From: a virus
Length of the DNA stretch: 63,091 nucleotides
IMG/VR virus record: IMGVR_UViG_3300022141_001072
Coordinates: 1-63,091 of that record
Direction: 5' to 3' (one strand)
Part shown: in pieces, positions 36,613-43,769 of the stretch
How the letters are laid out: each line of letters begins with the position of its first letter
Numbering within the stretch: the first letter of the stretch is position 1
Translations under genes and position numbers: made by a program
Notes under the pieces: model-generated
What the model saw: the letters and a program-made list of their open reading frames with translations, nothing else
Databases searched by the model: none
What the model was told of the DNA's origin: nothing

Positions 36613-36957
36613 ATGAATGTTAATCAATACACCAATGTATCCTATGAGAAGGTTATCAAAGAGGTTCCAGTGGTTACTACTACTTACAAAGAAGTAGAAG
36701 AACTAGTAAAGAAAGAGGAACAAGTATATGAAGTAGAGTTAACTCAAGAACAGTTAGATGTTATTGTTGCTATCTGTGGAAATATTACTGGTGGAGGTCC
36801 AACAAGACGTCTAACTGATAGTATCTGGAGTGGATTACAAAAATATGCTAGTAATAGCGGTAGTGTAACAATGAAAACTTATCATTTTGAAGATTACTTC
36901 AGGGTTAAAGAATCTTCATACAAAGAATGTGGTTATATCGTTACTAAGGAGTACTAA
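36613..36957 (+). CDS. Unknown middle protein
   Basis: This 114-residue protein has a Lys/Glu/Val-rich N-terminal half (EELVKKEEQVYEVELTQEQL) and a C-terminal part with NITGGGPTRRLTDSIWSGL. Preceded by AAAGAGG. No family is recognised. Confidence 0.55.
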   Translation: MNVNQYTNVSYEKVIKEVPVVTTTYKEVEELVKKEEQVYEVELTQEQLDVIVAICGNITGGGPTRRLTDSIWSGLQKYASNSGSVTMKTYHFEDYFRVKESSYKECGYIVTKEY

Positions 36958-36958
36958 A

Positions 36959-37258
36959 ATGATTGAGATCATCAAAGCCTATATCGCTGGTAAGACTATT
37001 GAATATCGCGAGTTAGACCGTAGTAAACTACAAAGATGGAATATTAAAAACCCATACAAAGGTGAAATTACTTTTTTTCCTAATGACTTCGAATATCGCA
37101 TCAAACCTGAAACTCATGCGCGATACACTAAGGTGTTTAAAGATGGAGCTTATAATACACAATTCACTGACGCAGTACATGAGGATGCTAAACAACCATA
37201 CCACAATCTCAAACTAACATTCGAAGATAACAAACTAACCAAAGCAGAGGTAATCTAA
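36959..37258 (+). CDS. Unknown protein, tandem paralogue A
   Basis: This 99-residue protein starts at ATG 36959 with AAGGAG upstream; an in-frame upstream start at 36887 lies inside the previous gene and is unlikely. It shares GKTIEYR, NPYKGE and a C-terminal TFEDNKLTKAEVI with the next gene product, suggesting a tandem duplication. The function is unknown. Confidence 0.6.
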   Translation: MIEIIKAYIAGKTIEYRELDRSKLQRWNIKNPYKGEITFFPNDFEYRIKPETHARYTKVFKDGAYNTQFTDAVHEDAKQPYHNLKLTFEDNKLTKAEVI

Positions 37259-37576
37259 ATGAAGAAAATCTATCGTGGATTCCATCCAGCCATCGTCAAT
37301 GACTTCCTATTTGGTAAAACTATCTCGTTTCGTAGAGATGAAAGCCAAGAATGGCAAAAAGTAGCTCCATACAAACACCCGGGTGATGTCTACCGTGTAA
37401 GTAGTGATATGTATGAATTCACTTCTAAACCTATGACTACTACTGCTAACATCCATGTTCATATTGATACCCGTTACAACACTGTATGGGCTACAGCTGA
37501 TCAACAACCTTGTGCTGACAATATCAAAGTAACATTTGATGAGCATGGTACACCAATCAAAGCAGAGATTATCTAA
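37259..37576 (+). CDS. Unknown protein, tandem paralogue B
   Basis: This 105-residue protein has GKTISFRRDES, APYKHPGDVYRV and a C-terminal TFDEHGTPIKAEII that parallel the 36959-37258 product. It starts on the base after the previous stop codon. The function is unknown. Confidence 0.6.
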   Translation: MKKIYRGFHPAIVNDFLFGKTISFRRDESQEWQKVAPYKHPGDVYRVSSDMYEFTSKPMTTTANIHVHIDTRYNTVWATADQQPCADNIKVTFDEHGTPIKAEII

Positions 37577-37780
37577 ATGATTACAATCATATCAACCAAA
37601 GAAAAACCAAAGTTTGGACCTGTAAATGTGTCTATAACATTCGATGACGAAAACGAGTATGAAGCGTTCAAAAACATAATGCGTCATAACATCTCTGTCC
37701 CTGAATTCCTATACCACTCAGAAGAAAAACAAAAAACATGCGCTAAAGTAATGATTTCGATCGTCAGAGAACTACCATGA
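37577..37780 (+). CDS. Small unknown protein
   Basis: This 67-residue protein starts immediately after the previous stop. It has VSITFDDENEYEAFKNIM, a strand-helix pattern of small adaptor-like domains. No motif is recognised. Confidence 0.5.
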   Translation: MITIISTKEKPKFGPVNVSITFDDENEYEAFKNIMRHNISVPEFLYHSEEKQKTCAKVMISIVRELP

Positions 37781-37950
37781 TCTGGCTAGCTATACTCAGT
37801 GTATGGTTTCTCATTATGATGCTGTTCAGAGTATGGTACGATAGACGCTCTGAAAAGAAACGTAAAGAAATCCTTGATTCAAGAGAAATAGACAAAGGAA
37901 AGAACCTAAATGCCAAGCTTACAGCCGAGGAATCCAGAAAACGCCGCTGA
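37777..37950 (+). CDS. Small membrane-anchored protein
   Basis: This 57-residue frame overlaps the previous stop in an ATGA. It has one N-terminal membrane segment (IWLAILSVWFLIMMLF) followed by a strongly basic tail (YDRRSEKKRKEIL). It overlaps the next gene by 41 bases. Confidence 0.5.
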   Translation: MIWLAILSVWFLIMMLFRVWYDRRSEKKRKEILDSREIDKGKNLNAKLTAEESRKRR

Positions 37951-38116
37951 AATCTACAGACAACTCATTGTAAAAGTAAGGAAGTCTGTTAAAGATAAAG
38001 AGCGTATTGTGTTTGATCCCATAACAGGTGTTCAAAAATGCTTTCTAGATGGTAAACTCATATGGGTTAAGTATGTGAGAGGTTCAGGAGTAACATTTGA
38101 CAAAGATCAGGAATAA
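37910..38116 (+). CDS. Small unknown protein
   Basis: This 68-residue, basic protein is helix then hairpin (RIVFDPITGVQKCFLDGKLI). It starts inside the previous gene after GGAAAGAA. No family is recognised. Confidence 0.5.
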   Translation: MPSLQPRNPENAAEIYRQLIVKVRKSVKDKERIVFDPITGVQKCFLDGKLIWVKYVRGSGVTFDKDQE

Positions 38117-38414
38117 GGAGAGTCTAACTGCAATCATCTATGATAAACGAGGTAGAGTCCTAAGTATAGGTCAAAACAACTATACGAAGTCTCACCCATT
38201 CCAAGCTGAATGTGCTGCAGCTGTAGGTTTACCTGAAAAAATATTCCTACATGCTGAAATTGATGCTATCATCCGATGCAAAGACCTAACCAAAGCACAT
38301 TCTATTCACATCTTCAGAACAGGAAAGTCAGGAAAATGGCTACTAGCAAAACCGTGCCTAGCGTGTCAAAGGGCAATAAACCTAACACCAATAAAGCAAA
38401 TTACACATACCTAA
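38097..38414 (+). CDS. Cytidine-deaminase-fold protein, TTG start
   Basis: This 105-residue protein has the zinc site of the deaminase superfamily: H52-A-E54 (LHAEIDAI) and PC87-x2-C90 (KPCLACQ). The start is TTG at 38097, six bases after AGGAG; no ATG is in frame. It is shorter than typical dCMP deaminases and has the local motif of small phage/bacterial nucleotide-deaminase-like proteins. The substrate is unknown. The genome also has a separate dCMP-deaminase-like gene at 49582. Confidence 0.7.
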   Translation: MTKIRNKESLTAIIYDKRGRVLSIGQNNYTKSHPFQAECAAAVGLPEKIFLHAEIDAIIRCKDLTKAHSIHIFRTGKSGKWLLAKPCLACQRAINLTPIKQITHT

Positions 38415-38605
38415 TCTACACCGTAGATGAGCATGGTATCGTTGAAGAAGATATGTTATGGGATTTCGCTGGTGATATCACCCTAGAACGAATCATCCAA
38501 GATATCCGTGAACAATGGGATAATGCTGACCTAAGCCGTGTTCGTGTTGTTAAAGTTAAGAACACTGACATCAAGCGTATCAAAGAAACTGTTGAACTTG
38601 TATGA
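38336..38605 (+). CDS. Unknown protein overlapping the deaminase gene
   Basis: This 89-residue protein starts at ATG 38336 (CAGGAAAATGG), overlapping the deaminase gene by 79 bases. It contains FAGDITLERIIQDIREQW and RVRVVKVKNTDI. No family is recognised. Confidence 0.5.
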   Translation: MATSKTVPSVSKGNKPNTNKANYTYLIYTVDEHGIVEEDMLWDFAGDITLERIIQDIREQWDNADLSRVRVVKVKNTDIKRIKETVELV

Positions 38606-39135
38606 ACCAAGTCATATTCGCAACATACCTAATCATCCAGAAGGATGAAGCGAATCATAGAGAAAACCATGGTAAAATATGGTCAAACTATGACATGCAG
38701 CTACTACGCGTAGAAATCAATGCAGGTAATCTGTCATCTCTACAAATAGCAAAAGAACTAAAGCGTTCTGTTAACTCTATCTGCATAAAAGCTAAAGCCC
38801 TAAACCTTCTAACTTTTGACCCCGTTAGTTGCTGTTACTATGTAGCTCGGGAAATAACCAACCCTTGTGCTGAAGTCAACATCAGCAATACTCAACCCTG
38901 TACCTTGGAGAACACTATGTCAACACCTATCATCACCACTCAAACTATCGTATTCGGAGCAGTCATTGAAAAGACTTGCCCTGATAGCCTCATGGAGCTT
39001 CTTGTACGAATCAAAAACAAACAAACCGAACTGTCCAACCTTGATGCAGGATTAAATGCCTATGTAGTTAAACAACTCCAAGAACTTGCCCTAGCTAAAG
39101 CAGCTGTGTTAGCTGAACTCGAAAAGCGAGCTTAA
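38602..39135 (+). CDS. Putative DNA-binding protein with SANT/HTH-like segment and possible internal start
   Basis: This 177-residue protein has, at about 23-60, KIWSNYDMQLLRVEINAG then LSSLQIAKELKRSVNSICIK, a helix-turn-helix pattern like GcrA or Myb-type domains. The C-terminal 72 residues are a separate helical part. An in-frame ATG at 38917 is preceded by TTGGAG, so a second, short product (MSTPIITTQ...) may be made from the same gene. Confidence 0.55.
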   Translation: MNQVIFATYLIIQKDEANHRENHGKIWSNYDMQLLRVEINAGNLSSLQIAKELKRSVNSICIKAKALNLLTFDPVSCCYYVAREITNPCAEVNISNTQPCTLENTMSTPIITTQTIVFGAVIEKTCPDSLMELLVRIKNKQTELSNLDAGLNAYVVKQLQELALAKAAVLAELEKRA

Positions 39136-39136
39136 T

Positions 39137-39391
39137 ATGACAATCCACAAACTAATCTTAGATGACGATAACGAATACAATAGTCATATTGAAGTAATCG
39201 AAGAAGGTGAATGGGAAATCAGCTTCAAAGATTATGCCTTTAAACAAGATATTGTTAAATGCAATACTAAATTCTACGCTGTAACACACAATCGCTCAGG
39301 TAACTACTACAGCGACTATGACTACGGTGACGTAGAAATCGTTGAAGTAAAACCTGTACAAGTAACTGTCACTCAATATCAACCACTCTAA
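39137..39391 (+). CDS. Unknown acidic protein
   Basis: This 84-residue, acidic protein (IHKLILDDDNEYNSH) is beta-rich, ending with KPVQVTVTQYQPL. It lies one base after the previous stop. No family is recognised. Confidence 0.5.
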   Translation: MTIHKLILDDDNEYNSHIEVIEEGEWEISFKDYAFKQDIVKCNTKFYAVTHNRSGNYYSDYDYGDVEIVEVKPVQVTVTQYQPL

Positions 39392-39400
39392 GGAACTACC

Positions 39401-39727
39401 ATGAACACAATCTCTATCAACGTCAACGGTACTGACCTCGAAACAATCAACATCACTCTCACTGATACTGAAGTAAAGTCTATCTATGAAGCTAACAAAG
39501 ACATGAAAGCTAAAATTGAACAGCTAACAAAAGATATTGACTACGAAAAACGTATGAAAGATCATTACTCAAAATTAGAAGATACCGCTAAAGCTGAACT
39601 CAACAGTATGCATGCTTTGTTTAATGCCTTTGAAGTACCTGAAAAGTACAAAACTGAAAGCATGTACTCTGAAGTAACCTACCCATTGGCTACTCGTATG
39701 GCTCTCTATTTGTCTAAGAAAGACTAA
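39401..39727 (+). CDS. Unknown protein with coiled coil
   Basis: This 108-residue protein has an N-terminal strand region and a coiled coil at about 30-70 (AKIEQLTKDIDYEKRMKDHY). Preceded by AAGGAACT. The function is unknown. Confidence 0.55.
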   Translation: MNTISINVNGTDLETINITLTDTEVKSIYEANKDMKAKIEQLTKDIDYEKRMKDHYSKLEDTAKAELNSMHALFNAFEVPEKYKTESMYSEVTYPLATRMALYLSKKD

Positions 39728-39729
39728 AT

Positions 39730-39915
39730 ATGTGGATGTGCATGAAACAAGAAGATGAATGGGGCCGTAGCGCTGACGTCTCTTTCGGTAACTGTCCTGA
39801 AGCAGCATACAAACAATATCGTGACTACCATGATAATGAAGTTGACGCAGAAGATATGTTGTTTTATGAACTTGGTTCATCTAAAACAGCAACCGTAACT
39901 TGGCATATCGCTTAG
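39730..39915 (+). CDS. Small unknown protein
   Basis: This 61-residue protein (MWMCMKQEDEWGRSADVSF) is acidic and ends at the start of the promoter at 39912-39934. No family is recognised; the closeness to the previous gene supports it. Confidence 0.45.
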   Translation: MWMCMKQEDEWGRSADVSFGNCPEAAYKQYRDYHDNEVDAEDMLFYELGSSKTATVTWHIA

Positions 39916-39934
39916 TCGGTACCTAATAGGGAAC
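39912..39934 (+). promoter_or_regulatory. Rightward phage-type promoter directly before a terminator
   Basis: TTAGTCGGTACCTAATA then GGGAAC is the best match to the 23-bp consensus. Predicted +1 is 39929. A strong hairpin terminator begins only about 25 bases downstream, so the predicted transcript is about 60 nt unless the polymerase reads through. Confidence 0.75.
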
Positions 39935-39950
39935 ATCTCTAAGTAGAAAT

Positions 39951-39990
39951 AAAAAAGAGAATCATTACGATTCTCTCTTTATTTTTTTTT
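39951..39990. terminator. Bidirectional terminator between convergent genes
   Basis: GAGAATC (39957-39963) pairs with GATTCTC (39969-39975) around ATTAC, with A-rich and T-rich flanks on both sides giving a U-run on either strand. It separates the rightward 39730 gene from the leftward terminase-small-like gene. Confidence 0.8.
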
Positions 39991-40414
39991 ATAAACCTTC
40001 TTTACGAATAATCTCTTGCAACTCTTCATCTGAAAGGTCTGCAGTACGATTAGTGTTAGTCTGTTCAATACGGGCTAACTTCGGTTGTTCATATTCTGCT
40101 AATAAAGCAGCATACCTTGCAGCATCCTCGTAATTATCCTCAGCAATAGCTTTGTGAATAGCCATTCTCATAATGTCTAAGCTGGATAACTTAGGAAGTT
40201 CATCCATGACCTCTTGAAAGTGCTTAGCATTAAGTTTCATTGCTTCACGAGCTGCAATGTTAGCTTTCTTAGCTTCTACTGACTTAACTTGATTAACTCT
40301 TGCGGTCTCAGGTGTAAGTCGTTTAAGGTTAGCTAACGAATTAGGGTGAACACTACGCCCTTTAGTTGAACGCTCATACTCAGGGTAACCTGTTTGTGAT
40401 TGTGATTCTGTCAT
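39989..40414 (-). CDS. terS: Terminase small subunit-like protein, lone leftward gene
   Basis: This 141-residue protein has a basic N-terminus, a helical middle (LNAKHFQEVMDELPKL, then SLDIMRMAIHKAIAEDNYED), and EYEQPKLARIEQTN before an acidic end (LSDEELQEIIRKEGL). This order is typical of small terminase subunits of podoviruses, which bind the packaging site and load DNA onto the large subunit. It is the only leftward gene in the plus arm, with its own promoter at 40471-40493 and a terminator. No other small terminase is visible near terL. Confidence 0.55.
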   Translation of the reverse strand: MTESQSQTGYPEYERSTKGRSVHPNSLANLKRLTPETARVNQVKSVEAKKANIAAREAMKLNAKHFQEVMDELPKLSSLDIMRMAIHKAIAEDNYEDAARYAALLAEYEQPKLARIEQTNTNRTADLSDEELQEIIRKEGL

Positions 40415-40470
40415 AAAATTCTTTCTTTAAAACTTTGTAAGGAGCCTTCGGCACAAACCAAAACAACACC

Positions 40471-40493
40471 ATTACCTATTAGGTACCATCTAG
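40471..40493 (-). promoter_or_regulatory. Leftward phage-type promoter in a palindromic context
   Basis: Reading leftward, CTAGATGGTACCTAATA then GGTAAT matches the consensus at 18 of 23 positions, with predicted +1 at 40476. The core TACCTATTAGGTA is nearly palindromic, and the rightward reading matches about 14 positions. It may therefore fire both ways, to the terminase-small-like gene and to SSB. Confidence 0.65.
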
Positions 40494-40537
40494 TAAATTT
40501 CATCTAAACGTAAACTATCTTCCAAAAGGAAATCAAA

Positions 40538-41071
40538 ATGACACAAGCAAACAACAACGAAGGCCGCAACGAAATCATCAAAAACGTTGAACTCAACTGG
40601 GCTAAGCTCGATCCAGCTAAACCAGTTAGCCCCTTCGGTACTGACCAATGGGAAATCAGCCTTGCTGTGCCTAAGAAGCGTGCTGCAGAACTCGAAGTAT
40701 TCGGTAAAGTTAAAGCAGTTAAAGATAAAGACGGTAAAGATACAGGTAAAGTATCTATTAACCTCAAGAAGAAAGCCGAAAAGAAAGATGGTTCACCAGC
40801 AGCACCAGTTCGTATTGTTGACTCCAATAAACAACCATTAGACCCTAAGTCTATCGGTAACGGCTCTACAGGTAACGTCATGGTATTCTTAAAAGACTAC
40901 CAAATCAAGACACCCAAAGGTGTTGTAACCAAAGAAGGTACCTCTGTAATGCTCACTGCAGTACAAGTAACTGACCTCGTTAAATACGAACCAAAGAGTG
41001 GTAACTTTGTTGACTTCGATGATGAAGATGGTGGCTCTACACCTTCTACTCACGATGATTCAGACTTCTGA
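40538..41071 (+). CDS. ssb: Single-stranded DNA-binding protein, T7 gp2.5-like
   Basis: This 177-residue protein has an OB-fold-like body (VELNWAKLDPAKPVSPFGTD, later VFLKDYQIKTPKGVVTKEG) and a strongly acidic C-terminal tail (DFDDEDGGS...HDDSDF) ending in Phe, like gp2.5-type SSBs that contact polymerase and helicase through such tails. Preceded by AAAAGGAAA and followed by a strong terminator, fitting high independent expression. Confidence 0.75.
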   Translation: MTQANNNEGRNEIIKNVELNWAKLDPAKPVSPFGTDQWEISLAVPKKRAAELEVFGKVKAVKDKDGKDTGKVSINLKKKAEKKDGSPAAPVRIVDSNKQPLDPKSIGNGSTGNVMVFLKDYQIKTPKGVVTKEGTSVMLTAVQVTDLVKYEPKSGNFVDFDDEDGGSTPSTHDDSDF

Positions 41072-41096
41072 GCTGACAACTACCCACTGTAAAACT

Positions 41097-41137
41097 AGCC
41101 CTTCGGCAGACCCACAAGTCTGTTGAACGGGCTTTTT
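41097..41137 (+). terminator. Terminator after SSB
   Basis: AGCCC...GGGCT with an inner stem CAGAC/GTCTG is followed by TTTTTATTT. It is a standard intrinsic terminator shape for the rightward strand. Confidence 0.8.
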
Positions 41138-41159
41138 ATTTCATCCAAAAGGAACCCAT

Positions 41160-41399
41160 ATGATCAGTCATTCAGCCCGTGTATTAGCCCGTAAAGCCCT
41201 AATTGAACAACTAGAAAACGTAGAATACAACATCTGCTTCAGTAAAGCAATGGTAGCTAAAAACTACGACCGTTGTGACATCCTACTCGCTGAAGAAACA
41301 AGTGAAGACTTTCGCCGACTAAACTTCTGGAAAACAGAACTACGTAACGACCGCAACAAAGCTACTCGCATCCGTAAAGCTCTTAAGGAACTCAAATGA
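41160..41399 (+). CDS. Unknown helical protein
   Basis: This 79-residue, basic helical protein (SARVLARKALIEQLENVEYN) is preceded by AAAAGGAAC. It overlaps the next gene through ATGA. The function is unknown. Confidence 0.5.
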   Translation: MISHSARVLARKALIEQLENVEYNICFSKAMVAKNYDRCDILLAEETSEDFRRLNFWKTELRNDRNKATRIRKALKELK

Positions 41400-41680
41400 T
41401 CCACGATATTATATCAATCGAAACAGCTGTTGCATACCGCAAACACCTTGATGAACGTCCAGCTGACTATGAAAAACCAACTGTATTCTTTGTAGGTACA
41501 CCTATCTTTGATACAGATATGTTCGAAGGTCATGAAGTAGCTCATGTTCGTACTGTTAACCACCCTGCATGGGGTTCTGATAAAGTGCGTACATCATCTG
41601 TACTTAAAAAGTTTGATGACGGTAGCTTCGAAACTCGTAACACATTGTATAAACCTTATGTTGAAATGATGGGAAATTAA
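41396..41680 (+). CDS. Unknown protein
   Basis: This 94-residue protein contains FFVGTPIFDTDMFEGHEVAH and NHPAWGSDKVRTSSVLKKFD, the pattern of a small beta-rich phage protein. Coupled by ATGA overlap to the previous gene. No family is recognised. Confidence 0.5.
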   Translation: MIHDIISIETAVAYRKHLDERPADYEKPTVFFVGTPIFDTDMFEGHEVAHVRTVNHPAWGSDKVRTSSVLKKFDDGSFETRNTLYKPYVEMMGN

Positions 41681-41811
41681 TGAACATTAAAGACAAACTA
41701 ATTATTGCCCTGCTGCTACTCATAATCGATAAGCTAGCAGATGTCCCTGGTGTATGTCTCTATGATGACGACAAAGACTTAATGAAAGAAGCTCTAAAGG
41801 TGATTAAATGA
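41680..41811 (+). CDS. Small hydrophobic protein
   Basis: This 43-residue frame overlaps both neighbours (TAATG and ATGA). It has a hydrophobic N-terminal part (DKLIIALLLLIIDKLADVP), possibly membrane-bound. The coupling supports translation. Confidence 0.45.
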   Translation: MNIKDKLIIALLLLIIDKLADVPGVCLYDDDKDLMKEALKVIK

Positions 41812-42170
41812 CAGTATTCATCGGCGATTTTGAATCTAAAGAAGATATCATTAAAGAATTCTTTGATGACCCTGCATGGCAAAGTATGCACCTATATAAC
41901 GGTGAGCTTGATGACATTGAAATCCTGCTAGCAGCATACACCTATGAATGCTATGAAGGTGATGCTTTCGTACTATTCCGTAAAGACGGTAAACTGTTTG
42001 AAGTAAACGGTGGTCACTGCTCTTGCTACGGTCTTGAAGGTCAATGGGATCCAGAAGAAACTACCAAAGAAGCCTTAATGCACCGTATCACTGAGGGTAA
42101 TCTAGGTAAAACATACCGTGACGAAAACACTTTTGCAAATGAACTAATTGAGGTACTAAAGAATGTCTGA
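41808..42170 (+). CDS. Unknown acidic protein
   Basis: This 120-residue acidic protein contains VLFRKDGKLFEVNGGHCSCYGLEGQWDPEETTKE (described here as a Cys-Ser-Cys-containing loop near 73-80). Its aromatic and acidic composition resembles small phage proteins of unknown role. ATGA overlap with the previous gene. Confidence 0.5.
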   Translation: MTVFIGDFESKEDIIKEFFDDPAWQSMHLYNGELDDIEILLAAYTYECYEGDAFVLFRKDGKLFEVNGGHCSCYGLEGQWDPEETTKEALMHRITEGNLGKTYRDENTFANELIEVLKNV

Positions 42171-42321
42171 ATGGTTTGTAACAATAGAAATTTCACAAGG
42201 AATGATGATAGATGCTGACTCTCGTGAAGAAGCAGAAAAACTAGCCCTAGAGTGCTTCGATATAACATCTATCGATAGCGAACCCTACGTATCTGAGTCG
42301 TGGAGTTACGATGATGAGTGA
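42163..42321 (+). CDS. Small acidic protein
   Basis: This 52-residue frame (MSEWFVTIEISQGMMIDADS) overlaps the end of the previous gene by eight bases. It has a strand-helix-strand pattern with REEAEKLALECF in the helix. No family is recognised. Confidence 0.45.
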   Translation: MSEWFVTIEISQGMMIDADSREEAEKLALECFDITSIDSEPYVSESWSYDDE

Positions 42322-42445
42322 TAAAGAAATGGAACTGTACTTCTTGGTGCTGCCCCTCGGTATTATCATGTGGAGCTGTGCTATCGGAGGTGTCGTATGG
42401 TTAGCATGCGAACTTGTTAGCTTTGTGAAATGGAAACTAAAATGA
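42311..42445 (+). CDS. Small membrane protein
   Basis: This 44-residue frame has one membrane segment (LYFLVLPLGIIMWSCAIGGV) and a basic end (FVKWKLK). It overlaps both neighbours. Confidence 0.45.
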   Translation: MMSDKEMELYFLVLPLGIIMWSCAIGGVVWLACELVSFVKWKLK

Positions 42446-42579
42446 GTGATGTAGAAAAGTACTACAAGAAAATGCAAGAACATTTTCCTAACAGCCGACC
42501 TTGGGATCAACTACATCCACAAGAACAAATGATGATTGTGCAAGCTATCAATATGACTCTACAGGTATTATCAACATGA
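42442..42579 (+). CDS. Small protein with WDQLHPQEQ motif
   Basis: This 45-residue protein contains RPWDQLHPQEQMMIVQAINM. Short phage proteins with a W-x-x-L-HP-x-EQ pattern are common, and their role is unknown. ATGA overlap links it to the preceding gene. Confidence 0.5.
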   Translation: MSDVEKYYKKMQEHFPNSRPWDQLHPQEQMMIVQAINMTLQVLST

Positions 42580-42836
42580 ACCACGATTTTGTATACTTTG
42601 ATGAAGAAACTAAAATCACATTCATGTGTGATATCTACTATTCACCTGAAGAGAAAGGCTCCCTTGATGGTTATGGCTTAAAAAACGAACCTGACTACCC
42701 AGAAGAGTGCTACATTGAAAAAATGTCCATGATCACTGATCACCACAACCGTGATATCTCCCCAATGATTGATGAAGGTATCAAAGACTATATCGTACAA
42801 CAATTCTTAGAGGAATTTAAAAGTGAAAACTTCTGA
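42576..42836 (+). CDS. Unknown acidic protein
   Basis: This 86-residue protein starts at ATG 42576, overlapping the previous stop. A longer in-frame start at 42501 would lie inside that gene. It is acidic, with MCDIYYSPEEKGSLDGYG. No family is recognised. Confidence 0.5.
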   Translation: MNHDFVYFDEETKITFMCDIYYSPEEKGSLDGYGLKNEPDYPEECYIEKMSMITDHHNRDISPMIDEGIKDYIVQQFLEEFKSENF

Positions 42837-42999
42837 AGTAAACCATTACCTAGTATTTCGCCGACAAGGTCTTGATCGTATGTACTACGGTGTTGCTGGT
42901 AAAGAAATCGAGTACAAAGATGCTACACTATTCCTAACCGAAAAAGAAGCACAAACCTATGCAGATAAACTAAACGGAGTTGTTGATGAAACTGTATGA
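42823..42999 (+). CDS. Small protein with GTG start
   Basis: This 58-residue frame begins with GTG at 42823, preceded by GAGGAATTT. It reads HYLVFRRQGLDRMYYGVAGK and ends in a helix. Tight overlap with both neighbours supports it. The function is unknown. Confidence 0.45.
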   Translation: MKTSEVNHYLVFRRQGLDRMYYGVAGKEIEYKDATLFLTEKEAQTYADKLNGVVDETV

Positions 43000-43183
43000 G
43001 TTAAAACGAGGTTCACATTTCAAACTAACTGAAAAACCACAAGTTCCACCTGATGCACTTGTCCCAATGACACCTGACTTTGAATACAAACTAACAAACA
43101 TTGATGGTATGTATAGCCACTGTGTAGGTGAAGACAATAATGTGTATCATTTTGAAGCATGGTCTGAAGTAGAGGAAGTATGA
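42986..43183 (+). CDS. Small conserved-type phage protein
   Basis: This 65-residue protein starts at ATG 42986 after CGGAG. It has KLYELKRGSHFKLTEKPQVP and FEYKLTNIDGMYSHC, the layout of a frequent small phage beta-barrel protein of unknown role. Confidence 0.5.
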   Translation: MKLYELKRGSHFKLTEKPQVPPDALVPMTPDFEYKLTNIDGMYSHCVGEDNNVYHFEAWSEVEEV

Positions 43184-43491
43184 TGGCTAAACACGCATAT
43201 AAACTCTTTCGACTCCGTAAAGATGGTTCACTTGGTCCACTATTTATCAACCGTACCCAACGAGTTGAATTAAATAAAGAATACCAAGCAGAAGATCATC
43301 CAACTAAAGGTTATGCACATCGTCCCGGTTGGCATTGTTGTGCTGAAATGAAAGCACCACACCTATCAAAGAAAGGTCGTGTATGGTGTCGTGTGATCAT
43401 CAAAGACTACACTAAGCATGTACGCCCAGAGTCTCAAGGTGGCGTATGGTACACAGCAAACTCCCTTAAAGTAACAAAGGTTCTTAAATGA
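43180..43491 (+). CDS. Unknown basic protein
   Basis: This 103-residue protein is basic, containing KLFRLRKDGSLGPLFINRTQ and AHRPGWHCCAEMKAPHLSKK. The RPGWHCC-APH part resembles phage proteins sometimes seen near nucleic-acid enzymes. The function is not known. Confidence 0.55.
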   Translation: MMAKHAYKLFRLRKDGSLGPLFINRTQRVELNKEYQAEDHPTKGYAHRPGWHCCAEMKAPHLSKKGRVWCRVIIKDYTKHVRPESQGGVWYTANSLKVTKVLK

Positions 43492-43769
43492 AAGAAACCT
43501 TCTCAGCACAATGTGTAGTATCAAACGTGCAAAGGAATCTAGGCTCATTCGATATAAAGAATGAAATTAAACATAAACTAATTAACCAAATTGCATCACA
43601 TATCGCAGAAGCAACAATAAAAGAGCACGTAGCCGATTTCAATACTACTTACTCCTGTCGTGTTATCATCTGTGACGTTGATCATTTCTGGGAAATTGTA
43701 CATAATAAGGCAAGAGACTATGGCTTTCATCAAACACCTACATGGATTAATGATAAGGAAATTAAATGA
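43488..43769 (+). CDS. Unknown protein
   Basis: This 93-residue protein is helix-rich (HKLINQIASHIAEATIKEHV) with a strand segment VIICDVDHFWEI. ATGA overlaps on both sides couple it to its neighbours, including RNA ligase. Confidence 0.5.
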   Translation: MKETFSAQCVVSNVQRNLGSFDIKNEIKHKLINQIASHIAEATIKEHVADFNTTYSCRVIICDVDHFWEIVHNKARDYGFHQTPTWINDKEIK

